DNA of 42,626 bases. Origin: Pigmentiphaga sp. (GTDB lineage: Bacteria; Pseudomonadota; Gammaproteobacteria; Burkholderiales; Burkholderiaceae_B). The stretch lies in assembly GCA_023228945.1 (NCBI GenBank), contig JALOAI010000035.1, forward strand, positions 1 through 42,626, read 5' to 3'. The translations under genes and the position numbers were made by a program. The first letter of the stretch is position 1. Every line of letters begins with the position of its first letter. The notes under the pieces are model-generated. The model saw only the letters and a program-made list of their open reading frames with translations, did no database searches and had not been told where the DNA came from. This document shows positions 17,246 through 26,310 of the stretch, one piece after another.

Positions 17246-19852
17246 ATGGCTAGCTATTTCTTTCCCGATATCCAAGGTGATGTCGCTTCGGTCTTCCTGT
17301 CGTACTTCAAGCGTGCGCCGGAATTCGAAGCCATGCAGCATTACGTGGGTGTGTACGAAGCCCTGCAGGCCGACCCCGCCACTGCCGGCAACTCCTTCAA
17401 TCTGCTGGCGGCGCACATCTATGCCGATGGCGTGGCTAGCCAGGAAGTCCCGGACGGCCCCACGGTCACCGACAGCTGGTATGTGGGCTACCTGTACAGC
17501 AACATCCTGGGCCGCGCTCCGGACGCCGATGGCCACGCCTACTGGACCGCCCAACTGCAGTCGGGCGCCATTGAGCGCGCCGAGCTGGTGGGCACTTTCA
17601 TCGCCGCCGCCCTGGCCGATGATGCTCGCGACCACGATTACCTGAGCAACCGCACCGACGTGGCAGTGGCGTTCGCCCAGTGGGAGAACTCCAACCCGCA
17701 AGTGCTGCCCACGCTCCAGTACGACGCCGCCGAGATTCTGGTCGGTGTGAATGAAGACGAAGCCACCGTGACGCACGCCCTCACGCACCTCGAGAGCGAA
17801 ACCAGCCACATTGGTGAAACGTTCACGCTTACCCCGGGTATCGATACCCTGGAAGGCACCGTGCGCGACGACACCTTCAACGCGTTTTCGGTCAACCCCG
17901 CCACGGGTAATTCGCAAACCACGCTCAACGCCTTCGACACGATCGACGGCGACGAGGGCTTTGACACGTTCAACATTTACACCGACTGGGGCGTCAACCA
18001 AGCTCAGCAGGGCACCATCACCAACATTGAGGTGGTGAACGTGTTCGCCGGCAATGGCGCCACGCTGTATACGGCCGACGCGAGCGCCTATCAAGGCGTG
18101 CAGGAGTTCTGGCAGATCGACGGCGCGACCGACGTGACCGGCGCCGGCAGTGGTGTCACGGTCGGCTTTGACAACATCACGCTTTGGGCGGGCGAGAGCC
18201 CCGTGGATGCTGAAGAGCGGATCGTCGACGTGGTCGTGACCAGCGGCTCGGGCCTCGGTACTACGCGATCCGTGACGATCGATGGCCAAGCCTATCAGGG
18301 CTACTCTTTGCTGGGTGGCGGTAACGCAGCGATGAACGATCTGGTCGATGCCATCAATGCCAACTCGGCGGAAACGGGCATCGTTGCCGTGCGGACCGGC
18401 GGAACCACTGGCCTTCAACTGACCGCCGCCGACGGCAACCAGTTCCAGGTCACCGGCGCCTCTTCGGTGGACGTTGAAGAAGAGGGCCGGCCTTACAATC
18501 CGGGATATGCCGCCGATCAACTGTCCGTGGATTTCACCGGCACCCAGGGCAACATCGCGCTCGAGCGCTTCGAAACGCAAGAAGGCGAAATTGACGCTTC
18601 GTTGAACGCGCGCGGCCGCAGCCTCACCGAAGTCAACATCGAGGGCAATCTGGCCCGCGATTCCGAGCTGCTCCTCAACGTCCGTGCCGGCGTCAACGTT
18701 CAGACGGTAACGCTCAACTCGGCCGTGGATACCGTGCTGCTGAACGTCGACAACCACGCGCCCAACAGCGGTACGCATCTGAAAGTGAACGCAGTCGACG
18801 CCTCCGGCTCCACCGGCGATTTCTCTTACTCGGTGGATGCCGGTGTCAAGACCGTACTGGCTGGTTCCGGTGACGACATCATCGTCTTCGATAAGGCTGG
18901 TGCCCGGCTCGACACCTTCTCCACGATCGACGGCGGCGAGGGTTACGACACGGTCGTACTGAACCTCGAGCGTTTCGAAAGCCAGGACTACAACGCCATC
19001 AATCAGATGACCAACATCGACGCCCTGGGCTTCATCGGTGAAGACGTTGTCCTGGACGCTGGCAAAGTGTCCGATTTCAAGACGCTGGTGTTTGGCAGCT
19101 TTGAGGGTGATACCGAACATGACGTCGAAATGAGCAATCTGGCTGCCGATCAGCTCGTGATGATCGGTGATGGGGATGAAGCGTTCGTAACGCTCCTGAA
19201 CGCCGCCGCCAATGTGTCGTTCGACGTAGGCGAAAACGCCTGGCTGGATCTGTTTGTCGGCACTTTTAATGACGATGCCGGTCGTTGGGAGAAGGTCGGT
19301 GCCACGGGTGGTACCCTGAGCCTGAGCGGTGAAGGTGATGTGGATTACATCAACGAGCAGGGCAAGTTCTCGGTCATCGACGCTAGCGAGCTAAAAGGCT
19401 CGTTGGACTTGTCTGGCATGAAGAGCGACCTGTCCGAAACCGTGATCCTGGGCTCGGGCAAAGATTGGGTTAGCGTGGACATCCTGGTTGGAGCTGACTC
19501 TTCGTCCACCAAGGGCGCTATGGACATGCTCCAAGGCTTCAACAGCAACGTGGCCAACAACGCGAACGACGTTGTGTTCCTGGATGCTGGTGAGGATCGC
19601 CTGAACGCTGACGGCGCTGCCACCAAGGTTTCGGTCGCTAAGGCCGGTACCTTGAACCAAGCCTTCCAGCTGGCCGCCGAAGCGGCTGCCGATGGCGCGC
19701 TTGTCTTCTTCCAGTTTGACGGCGATACCTATCTGTACGCCAACACGGTGGACGAAGGGCAGACCCGTTACGATGACGGCGATTTCGCTCTGTTGGTTGA
19801 AGGAGTGCATGATTTCTCCAACGCCCAACTGTTCGACTTCGCTTTCATTTAA
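17246..19852 (+). CDS. DUF4214-domain surface/secreted protein, paralog 1
   Basis: 868-aa acidic protein without Sec signal, almost no cysteine, rich in D, G, A, T and V, as expected for type I-secreted RTX or S-layer-type proteins. It opens MASYFFPDIQGDVASVFLSYF. A DUF4214-like region (about 20-130) includes WYVGYLYSNILGRAPDADGHAYW. The middle is beta-rich with isolated RTX-like turns: GSGDD at 540-544 and TIDGGEGYDTVVL shortly after. The C-terminus (FFQFDGDTYLYANTV, then FALLVEGVHDF) resembles the tail domain of bacterial surface-layer/RTX proteins. An insert of about 110 residues (roughly 310-420; VTIDGQAYQGYSL, GLQLTAADGNQFQVTGAS) looks like a flagellin IN motif and is missing from the two paralogs. 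AGGAG precedes the ATG. Location is inferred; no transporter genes are in the window. Confidence 0.75.
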   Translation: MASYFFPDIQGDVASVFLSYFKRAPEFEAMQHYVGVYEALQADPATAGNSFNLLAAHIYADGVASQEVPDGPTVTDSWYVGYLYSNILGRAPDADGHAYWTAQLQSGAIERAELVGTFIAAALADDARDHDYLSNRTDVAVAFAQWENSNPQVLPTLQYDAAEILVGVNEDEATVTHALTHLESETSHIGETFTLTPGIDTLEGTVRDDTFNAFSVNPATGNSQTTLNAFDTIDGDEGFDTFNIYTDWGVNQAQQGTITNIEVVNVFAGNGATLYTADASAYQGVQEFWQIDGATDVTGAGSGVTVGFDNITLWAGESPVDAEERIVDVVVTSGSGLGTTRSVTIDGQAYQGYSLLGGGNAAMNDLVDAINANSAETGIVAVRTGGTTGLQLTAADGNQFQVTGASSVDVEEEGRPYNPGYAADQLSVDFTGTQGNIALERFETQEGEIDASLNARGRSLTEVNIEGNLARDSELLLNVRAGVNVQTVTLNSAVDTVLLNVDNHAPNSGTHLKVNAVDASGSTGDFSYSVDAGVKTVLAGSGDDIIVFDKAGARLDTFSTIDGGEGYDTVVLNLERFESQDYNAINQMTNIDALGFIGEDVVLDAGKVSDFKTLVFGSFEGDTEHDVEMSNLAADQLVMIGDGDEAFVTLLNAAANVSFDVGENAWLDLFVGTFNDDAGRWEKVGATGGTLSLSGEGDVDYINEQGKFSVIDASELKGSLDLSGMKSDLSETVILGSGKDWVSVDILVGADSSSTKGAMDMLQGFNSNVANNANDVVFLDAGEDRLNADGAATKVSVAKAGTLNQAFQLAAEAAADGALVFFQFDGDTYLYANTVDEGQTRYDDGDFALLVEGVHDFSNAQLFDFAFI

Positions 19853-20009
19853 GGTAAACAGCGTCGGTCCCCCTGTAGTTGAAGTCTTCAGGGTGCTTCT
19901 GTAAGGAGCGTCCTAAGGATCTGGATCGCAATCCGGCCATCTTGGATGGTGTGTTTCGTGGGCGGTTTGTCCTCGAATCGCTAGTGTAAGGGGTGACGTC
20001 ACAAGACAT

Positions 20010-20043
20010 GGAGGCACCGGGGGATCCCGGTGTCTCCTTTTTT
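20010..20043 (+). terminator. Strong intrinsic terminator after surface-protein gene 1
   Basis: A 12-bp stem (20010-20021 with 20026-20037, one G-U pair), GGAT loop and T6 tract at 20038-20043. It ends the gene 1 transcript and is also the insertion target of the group II intron that begins at 20045. Confidence 0.9.
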
Positions 20044-20044
20044 G

Positions 20045-20636
20045 GTGCGCCCAGCATGGGCGCACTCCTGTGGGTGCAAGTCCCGCCATAAGTTGATCAC
20101 AGCGAATGAAGTGAAGCGCAACCGCGCGAGGGCGACCGAGCGTGGGAAGGAAGCGCGGAGCGTAAGCTGCGAGCCGATGGACAAGAACCGGATAGAAGGC
20201 GCTGCCAAGCAGGGCGAGCGGGCAAAAAAGCCGCGAAGCTCTCGTGATCAAGGCGAGGCGGCGTAAATCTGGCGGTTGTGCAGCGAAGGAGTGCGTTCTT
20301 ACCTGGGGAGATCTCGCCTTATGCCTGAAAGGGTAACGGCGTCGAGCCGGCGCGAGAAGTCAGCAGAGATCATAGTAGTTGTCGAACGTGAGGGCCGGTG
20401 AGGCTGAGGGCGAGGCGGTGAAGGACCGAACGAGATGGAGTATGACTCGACATGTCGATGCAATTCCAATCATAGGCCCTGGCTGTCTACCTGACCGGAG
20501 GAAGTCCAGGGTGGCAAAGCGCTGGCCTGACGCACAGGACGCAGATGAGGCATTGCACCGGGGTAAGACGGCCAAATTCGTCAACCCTACTCGATCCGCC
20601 GGGCCGCCCCCAGGCATCGAGCATCTCCAGACATGA
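20045..20636 (+). mobile_element. Group II intron remnant, class C type, 3' part missing
   Basis: Starts with GTGCGCCC, a GUGYG 5' end, right after the terminator T tract, the known target type of bacterial class C introns. Purine-rich domain I-like sequence follows. A CAAAAAA loop (20223-20229, flanked by GCGG/CCGC) is exactly complementary to the TTTTTTG at 20038-20044 just before the 5' splice site, so it is a convincing EBS1-IBS1 pair. The GAAGTCAGCAGAG-ATCATAGTAG region at 20357-20380 is typical of the start of domain IV. A short open frame (about 20445-20636) resembles only the leader of the intron-encoded protein. No reverse transcriptase and no domain V/VI are present, so it cannot splice or move by itself. 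The right edge is approximate. Confidence 0.82.
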
Positions 20637-20649
20637 CTTTTTTGCCAAA

Positions 20650-20665
20650 AGTGATAGGTGTCACA
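20650..20665 (+). promoter_or_regulatory. CRP-like operator of surface-protein gene 2
   Basis: AGTGA-N6-TCACA, one mismatch from the CRP consensus. Its centre is 30.5 bp before a TACACT -10 hexamer at 20688-20693, essentially the same layout as upstream of gene 1. It lies directly next to the truncated edge of the group II intron. Confidence 0.62.
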
Positions 20666-20687
20666 GATGTTCACACCCTGAGGCCCT

Positions 20688-20693
20688 TACACT
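20688..20693 (+). promoter_or_regulatory. -10 hexamer TACACT of surface-protein gene 2
   Basis: TACACT at the position expected for a promoter activated from the CRP-like site. It predicts a leader of about 105 nt. Confidence 0.45.
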
Positions 20694-20805
20694 GGCGCGG
20701 ATATCCGTTTCTCTTGCTCGCCACGGATCCGTTGGGTAGACGGGTGGTCGGGATCAGAGTTGTTCGCGGTATCTGCCGATTCACTTGCGCGGAGTCGTTC
20801 CCCCA

Positions 20806-23292
20806 ATGGCCAGTCATTTCTTCCCCGATGTCGAAGGCGATGTCGCTTCGATTTTTGTGTCGTACTTCCAGCGCGCGCCCGAGTTCGCGGCCATGCAGCA
20901 CTATGTGGGCGTGTACGAGTCGCTGCAGGCCGATCCGGCCACGGCGGGCAATGCCTTCAATCTGCTGGCGGCGCATATTTATGCCGACGGCGTGGCGCAT
21001 CAGGAAGTACCGGCCGGCCCGACGATCAGCGAGAGCTGGTATGTCGCCTACTTGTACGGCAACGTCCTGGGTCGCGCCCCGGATGCCGACGGCCAAGCCT
21101 ATTGGGTTGCGCAGCTGGAGTCGGGCGCGATCGCACGTGCCGAGCTGGTGGGTACATTCATTGCCGCCGCGCTGTACGAGAACGATCGCGACCGGGATTA
21201 CCTATTCAACCGCACGCTGGTGGCCAAGGAGTTTGCCGAGTGGGAGAACTCGAACCCGCAGGTGCTGCCCACGCTGAAGTACAACGCCGCCGAGGTGCTG
21301 CTGGGGGTGACCGAAAACGACGCCACCGTGGAGGCGGCGCGTGAGAGACTTGAGAGCCATACCGGCCCGGTGGGCGAGAGCCGAAACCTGACGACGGGTA
21401 TCGATACGCTCGAGGGCACGACGGGCAATGACACCTTCAATGCCGTGTTCCAGCACGACGCCGATTGGGCCTCCACGCTCACCCCCTTCGATACCGTCGA
21501 CGGCGACCTTGGCGTGGATACGCTCAATCTCTATGTTGGCCAGCGCCTGAGCGTGAGCGACGACCTTCCCGATGGGCTGCCCGGCGCCAACGCCGTCTTC
21601 CCCGGCACGGCCACGGTGCGTAATATCGAGATCGTCAATGTTTTCAATGGCGCCAGTTCGGAGGGCTCGCTGCGTGACGTCGGCAACTACCAAGGCATCC
21701 AGGAATTCTGGCAGATCGGTACCGCCGCGGGCGTGGGCAACGTCGGCGAAGGGGTGCTGGTCGGCTTTGCCGAGGTCGACGAGTTCTTTGCCGCTGTCGA
21801 GCTGCGGGACGGCATCGCCGCTGCCCGGATTGCGTTGGACGGCGCGGGCGCCAACGGCCAGAATGCCCTTTTGGTCGTGCGTGGCCACGACTTGAGCGCG
21901 GTGGAGGTGGCCGGCAGCCTCGGTGGCGCCGAGACGGATTTCCGCCTCGGGGTGGTCGCCGGCAAAGACGTCACCGCGCTGGCCATCAGCACCGAGGTCG
22001 ACATCGAGCTGTCCGTGCGGGTGAATCCTCGGGTCAATACCGCCAACGTGCGGGTCGATACCCTCGATCTCTCAGGCTCTACCGGCAATATCGTGCTGGA
22101 CATCGATGAGTTTCAGGCGCTGCAACTGGTCGGTCCGGGCGCCGCCCTGAATGTCGCTTTTGGGGCGGGCGACGACACCATCGTCTTCGAAGGCCGCGAT
22201 CTCACACTGCGCGACCGTATCGATGGTGGCGAGGGCTACGATACCGTCGTGCTCACACAAGATGGCAAGCTGCAGACCCAAGGCTACGACGCCATCGCCC
22301 GTTTGCAGAACATCGAACAGTTGGTGTTCGCGGGAGCCAACGTCGATCTCGATGCCGGGCAGCTCGCGGATTTCGATTTGAAGGTCCAGGGCACGGGCGT
22401 GGTGACGGTGCGCCAGCTGGCGACCGACCAGGGCTTGACGGTGGCTTCGTCGGTGGAGGCCAGGACGATCCCGTATAAGGTCGTGCTGCAGGATGCGGCG
22501 GCCGACGTCAACGTCACCATGGACCAGGCGGCCACCTTCCTGGAAGTCGGCGGCGCCGTGGGTGGCAGGGCCGGTACCCTGGTCGTGGATGGCGAGGGCG
22601 CCTTGTTTTTCGATAACTCCATCTCGGGCAAGTTCGCCGTGATCGATGCCTCCGGCCTTGAAGGCTGGAAGGTCGAAGAGGGCGCCGGGATGCCGTTCCC
22701 GGGAATGGACGTCGATGGCGATGTCAGTGTCGGGTTGTTCCTGATGTCGATGCGGGTCACGGTCACCGACCATGGCGTGATCACTGAGCTCCAGGGCTCG
22801 GGCATGAGTGGCGCGGTGGTGGAAACCGTGCTGCTCAATCCCGAGACGATGGACCTCATCCTGCTCAATATCGATGTCATGGGCGATGACCGGGCGGAGC
22901 TCGATCTGCCCGATATCCCCTGGTACACCAGCAACTCCTCGACCTACGGCAAGATGGACGTCCTGGTGGATTTCAATAGTGATGCCAACGCCGGCCCCTT
23001 GGATTATCTCGCCGCCCCGGCCAGACTCAACAAGATCGATCTACAGGCCGGCGACACGACCCAGCCACTGGCCTTCCAAGCGGCGGCCCAGGCCTACGCC
23101 GAACTGCTCGCTGCCGCGACCGACGATATCCCGTTTGTCGTGTACTTCCTGCTCGATGGCGATACCTACGTCTTTGCCGATACCGTGGGGGGAGATGCCG
23201 GGCGATACGATAACGACGACTTCGCCCTCAAGATCGTTGGCGAACACCAGCTCGAGAACGTCTGGCTGGCGTCGTACGAGAGCCTGGCGTGA
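20806..23292 (+). CDS. DUF4214-domain surface/secreted protein, paralog 2
   Basis: 828-aa paralog of the proteins at 17246 and 29310. ATG 20806 aligns with the start of paralog 1 (MASHFFPDVEGDVASIF) and has GGAG at 20791-20794. The first ~165 residues, including the DUF4214-like WYVAYLYGNVLGRAPDADG stretch, are nearly identical in pattern to paralog 1. The middle diverges. RTX-like turns GAGDD (453-457) and RIDGGEGYDTVVL, and the C-terminal YFLLDGDTYVFADTV and FALKIVGEHQL, are conserved. It lacks the IN-motif-like insert of paralog 1. It shares with paralog 3 a segment (GSGMSGAVVETVLL, then SNSSTYGKMDVL and FNSDANAGPLDYL). There is no N-terminal signal peptide; C-terminal type I secretion is the likely route. 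Confidence 0.75.
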   Translation: MASHFFPDVEGDVASIFVSYFQRAPEFAAMQHYVGVYESLQADPATAGNAFNLLAAHIYADGVAHQEVPAGPTISESWYVAYLYGNVLGRAPDADGQAYWVAQLESGAIARAELVGTFIAAALYENDRDRDYLFNRTLVAKEFAEWENSNPQVLPTLKYNAAEVLLGVTENDATVEAARERLESHTGPVGESRNLTTGIDTLEGTTGNDTFNAVFQHDADWASTLTPFDTVDGDLGVDTLNLYVGQRLSVSDDLPDGLPGANAVFPGTATVRNIEIVNVFNGASSEGSLRDVGNYQGIQEFWQIGTAAGVGNVGEGVLVGFAEVDEFFAAVELRDGIAAARIALDGAGANGQNALLVVRGHDLSAVEVAGSLGGAETDFRLGVVAGKDVTALAISTEVDIELSVRVNPRVNTANVRVDTLDLSGSTGNIVLDIDEFQALQLVGPGAALNVAFGAGDDTIVFEGRDLTLRDRIDGGEGYDTVVLTQDGKLQTQGYDAIARLQNIEQLVFAGANVDLDAGQLADFDLKVQGTGVVTVRQLATDQGLTVASSVEARTIPYKVVLQDAAADVNVTMDQAATFLEVGGAVGGRAGTLVVDGEGALFFDNSISGKFAVIDASGLEGWKVEEGAGMPFPGMDVDGDVSVGLFLMSMRVTVTDHGVITELQGSGMSGAVVETVLLNPETMDLILLNIDVMGDDRAELDLPDIPWYTSNSSTYGKMDVLVDFNSDANAGPLDYLAAPARLNKIDLQAGDTTQPLAFQAAAQAYAELLAAATDDIPFVVYFLLDGDTYVFADTVGGDAGRYDNDDFALKIVGEHQLENVWLASYESLA

Positions 23293-23487
23293 GCATGTGG
23301 GAATGGTGCTGTAGGGCATCCAGACCCGACAACGAGCGTTGGCTGCACAGCGAGGCGGCCGCCGCGGGCCTGCGGGAAGCGGTGGGTTGGGCGCAATCGA
23401 ACCCTCCCTCAGACCATGACGCTGCCAGTCTGCTCAAGGATGGCGGAGAAGCTCAGGCCGCAGGCCGGAGTTCCTCACGATAAAGCC

Positions 23488-24108
23488 CTATTTGGGCCGG
23501 TACATCTTGAACCGGGCCTCGGGCGTGATCTCGTAGTAATCCGCCGGGCCGCCGGCGCGCAGGATGGGCCGGGCGGCGGCGGTGTCGTAGCGGCCTTCGT
23601 CGAGCAGCGAGGTGGCGATATGCACGGCCACCACTTCGCCCAGGGCCATCCAGGTGTCCACCTTCTCGCCGTCCACGCCGGCGAGCTGCTGAAGCTGGGT
23701 CACGCGGCATTCGAGCGACGCCGGGCTTTCGGCTACGCGCGGCGCCGCCACCAGGGTGGAGTCCAGCGGCGTGAGCCCGGCCAGCTCGAACTCGGTGGCG
23801 TCGCGCTGCACCTCGGTGCTGGTCAGGTTGACCTGTTCGGCCAACTCGCGGGTGGCGAGGTTGATCACGAACTCGCCCGTATCGCGGGCGTTGCGGATGG
23901 TGTCTTTCCAGCCGACGCTCGAAAAGGCGACGATCGGCGGCTTGTAGTTGAATACGTTGAAAAAACTGTAGGGGGCGAGGTTGATCACGCCCTCGGGCGA
24001 CCGCGTGGAAATCCAGCCGATGGGGCGCGGGCCGAGGATGGACGCGATGGGATCGTGCGGCAGGCCGTGGCCCTGGCGCGGTTGGTAGCTATGAAAAGAG
24101 TGCGGCAT
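23488..24108 (-). CDS. Flavin reductase family protein
   Basis: 206-aa FMN-binding split-barrel protein of the flavin reductase (DIM6/NTAB-like) family. Typical motifs are ASILGPRPIGWISTRSPEGVINLAPYSFF near the start, FSSVGWKDTIRNARDTGEFVINL and LGEVVAVHI. ATG 24108 gives the usual length (about 200 aa). Such proteins supply reduced FMN to a two-component oxygenase or act on flavin-linked ring chemistry. It is the last gene of the minus-strand gentisate/maleate cluster, 181 nt after maleate isomerase, and could serve an upper-pathway monooxygenase encoded elsewhere. Confidence 0.85.
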   Translation of the reverse strand: MPHSFHSYQPRQGHGLPHDPIASILGPRPIGWISTRSPEGVINLAPYSFFNVFNYKPPIVAFSSVGWKDTIRNARDTGEFVINLATRELAEQVNLTSTEVQRDATEFELAGLTPLDSTLVAAPRVAESPASLECRVTQLQQLAGVDGEKVDTWMALGEVVAVHIATSLLDEGRYDTAAARPILRAGGPADYYEITPEARFKMYRPK

Positions 24109-24289
24109 GGGGAGACGAAAACGGGCGGGCAACGGCCCGCCGGTGCGGATGGAAAGGCGGGCGGTCAGGTAGGCTGCGTTGGTCCGCCATGAGCGGGAAC
24201 ATCCGTGCGGCGCCACCCACCTGCGGCCGCCATCGTCCGGCCCGGTTGGCGCCCCGGCGTACAGCGGGGTGCCACCAAGGTCGGGCGGC

Positions 24290-25048
24290 TTAGTATTTGC
24301 CGGAAAGCAGCGAGCCGAAGCCCGGAACTTCGGTACTCAGGCCCAGTCGCTTGAGCATCATGTAGGTGGTGGCCACCGACGACGAGATCACGGGCAGGCC
24401 GGTGCGGTCTTCGATCGGCTGCACCGATGGCAGCGAGGGCATTTGCACGCAGGCGGAAGCCACGATGGCGTCCACGCCCGAGGTCTTGAGCTTTTTGGTG
24501 ATCTCGACCGGTGCGCTCGGATCCTGGCGGCCGACTTCGAGGTTGTCGGGGATTTCGAGCGAAATGCTGTCGACCACCTCGATACCTTCATGCTCGATGT
24601 AATCGATCACCATTTGGGTGAGCGGCTTCATGTAGGGCGCCAGGATGGACACCTTCTTGGCGCCGATGGCATGCAGGCCGTCGACCAGGGCGCCGGCGCT
24701 GGTGACCACCGGGGCGGGCGCGCCGTTTTCCGTGGTGCGCTGGTGCAGGCGCTCCTCGGACACGCGGTGGTAGCCGCGACCCATGCTCATGATGGCCACC
24801 AGGCAGGCGTAGCCCAGCACGTCGACGCGGGCGTCGGACAGCTCCAGGGCGCAGCGGTCGCTGTCGGCGTCCATCGCGGCCAGTTCTTCCTTGGTCACCT
24901 TCTTCATGCGCATGCGGCTGGAGTGGAAGGTGAAGCGCTCGGGCTGGATGGCTTCGCGGGCACGCAGGATGGCCGGGATCTCGGTTTCCATCGTGGTGTT
25001 GGAACTGGGCACGATCTGCCCGATACGGAAGTTGCGGGGGGCGCTCAC
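24290..25048 (-). CDS. maiA: Maleate cis-trans isomerase
   Basis: 252-aa Asp/Glu racemase-superfamily enzyme that converts maleate to fumarate without cofactor. Both catalytic cysteines fall at the positions known for NicE/MaiA: C82 (YACLVAIM) and C200 (ASACVQMPS). RIGQIVPSSNTTMETEIP and FHSSRMRMKKVT are family-specific. Two cysteines argue against arylmalonate decarboxylase, which has one. Translation starts at GTG 25048, preceded by AGGAGA and overlapping the nitrilase stop (GTGA), so the two are coupled. In this cluster it would turn maleate from maleylpyruvate hydrolysis into fumarate. Confidence 0.88.
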   Translation of the reverse strand: MSAPRNFRIGQIVPSSNTTMETEIPAILRAREAIQPERFTFHSSRMRMKKVTKEELAAMDADSDRCALELSDARVDVLGYACLVAIMSMGRGYHRVSEERLHQRTTENGAPAPVVTSAGALVDGLHAIGAKKVSILAPYMKPLTQMVIDYIEHEGIEVVDSISLEIPDNLEVGRQDPSAPVEITKKLKTSGVDAIVASACVQMPSLPSVQPIEDRTGLPVISSSVATTYMMLKRLGLSTEVPGFGSLLSGKY

Positions 25049-26073
25049 GGTTGCGTCTCCTGGGTCGGCTCGGTGCCGGGTTCGGCGGCGGGGGCCGCGG
25101 GGTTCAGGTCTTCGTCGTCGAAGCGCGCCGATTGCTGGGGCCGGCGATTGACGCGCAGGTCGAAGATGTCGAAACGGTTGTAGTGGCCGGTGATATCGTG
25201 CATCTGGCGCGGCTGGATGCAGCGCGAGAGGTCGAGATCGGCGTAGGCGATGCCTTCTTCGTCGATCAGCGGCTGGCCGATCACGCGGCCGTCGGGGCCG
25301 AGGAAGCCCGAGAAGGCGCTGTTGGGCCGCGACAGCAGCTCGCGAGACTCCGGGAAGTCGGCTTCCATCGCCTGGATGATTTCTTCGGAGATCGTCGAGC
25401 ACGACACGATGGTGAACACCTTGCCCTCGAAGGAGTGGGCGGCGGCGCGCACCTTGATGGCCTCGGCCATGTCGTAGTCGGGCGGCGCCACGGGCAGCGC
25501 GATATAGCTGGCGACGTGCACCAGTTCGCCCTGGGCCAGCAGCGAGAAGCGGGCCAGGGTGTTGGTGTTCTCGCCGCAGGCCAGCGAACCCAGCGGGCCG
25601 ATGCTGGTTTGGTGCACGCGCAGGGCGGAGGCGTCGCCGGGCGCCCAGGTCAGCTTCTCGGCCCAGGTGGGCACGAGCTTGCGATGGCGGCCCAGGATGC
25701 GGCCTTCGTCGCTGATGGTGATGAGGGTGTTGTATAGCGTGCCGATGCCATGGCGGTTGCGCTCGTTGGCGCCCACCACCACGTTGATGCGGTGGCGCGC
25801 GGCGGCTTGCGCGATCTTGGCGATCTCGGGGCCGGGGATTTCGATGGCCGAGCGGGCCAGCTTCTCGAACCAGGGACTGCCTTTGATCGGGTCGCCGATC
25901 CAGCTCCAGTAAGGGTAGCCGGCAATGAAAACCTCGGGGAAGGCGACCAATTGCGCGCCGTTGCGGGCGGCTTCGCCGATCAGGGAGCAAACCTTGTCGA
26001 CCGTGGCGTCGGTATCGAGGAAGACGGGCGAGGTCTGGACGGTCGCCGCCTTGAATTGGGCCAGTTCAAGCAT
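25045..26073 (-). CDS. Nitrilase-family carbon-nitrogen hydrolase
   Basis: 342-aa nitrilase-superfamily enzyme. The catalytic set is visible: E47 (FPEVFIAGYP), K132 (RKLVPTWAEK), second glutamate E139, and nucleophile C166 (LACGENTN). GYPYWSWIG and CGENTNTL place it in branch 1 (true nitrilases). These hydrolyse a nitrile to a carboxylic acid and ammonia. The last ~40 residues are Pro/Ala/Glu-rich, as is common in nitrilase tails. It is translationally coupled to maleate isomerase. An amide or nitrile precursor of a maleate- or gentisate-pathway acid is the natural guess, but the substrate cannot be read from sequence. Confidence 0.88.
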   Translation of the reverse strand: MLELAQFKAATVQTSPVFLDTDATVDKVCSLIGEAARNGAQLVAFPEVFIAGYPYWSWIGDPIKGSPWFEKLARSAIEIPGPEIAKIAQAAARHRINVVVGANERNRHGIGTLYNTLITISDEGRILGRHRKLVPTWAEKLTWAPGDASALRVHQTSIGPLGSLACGENTNTLARFSLLAQGELVHVASYIALPVAPPDYDMAEAIKVRAAAHSFEGKVFTIVSCSTISEEIIQAMEADFPESRELLSRPNSAFSGFLGPDGRVIGQPLIDEEGIAYADLDLSRCIQPRQMHDITGHYNRFDIFDLRVNRRPQQSARFDDEDLNPAAPAAEPGTEPTQETQP

Positions 26074-26310
26074 GATGGAACCTTGCGTCTCTCTGAAAGG
26101 GCGGCAGGGCCGGGGTGTCGGCCGCCGCCGCCGTCGCGGGCCGGCATCGCCTGCGGGGTCTAATGGCCACTAACCTGAACGCCAGCCTGAGCATGCATGA
26201 GGGCTGGCGAGGTTTCAGTGGTGCCGGAGGCGCCTGAAGCGGAGCGGAGCAGCCCCAGCCGAAGGTCGGAGTGCCGCCCGGGTGCAGGTGTGCCGGTTGG
26301 ACGATTGCTG

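Noticed and set aside
17192..19120. Long minus-strand frame (642 codons) opposite surface-protein gene 1
   Set aside because: Shadow frame; its plus-strand counterpart has a ribosome site, promoter and two paralogs.
25049..25990. N-terminal extension of the maleate isomerase frame
   Set aside because: The frame is open upstream by chance through the nitrilase gene; the GTG at 25048 has a good ribosome site and gives exact catalytic cysteine numbering.
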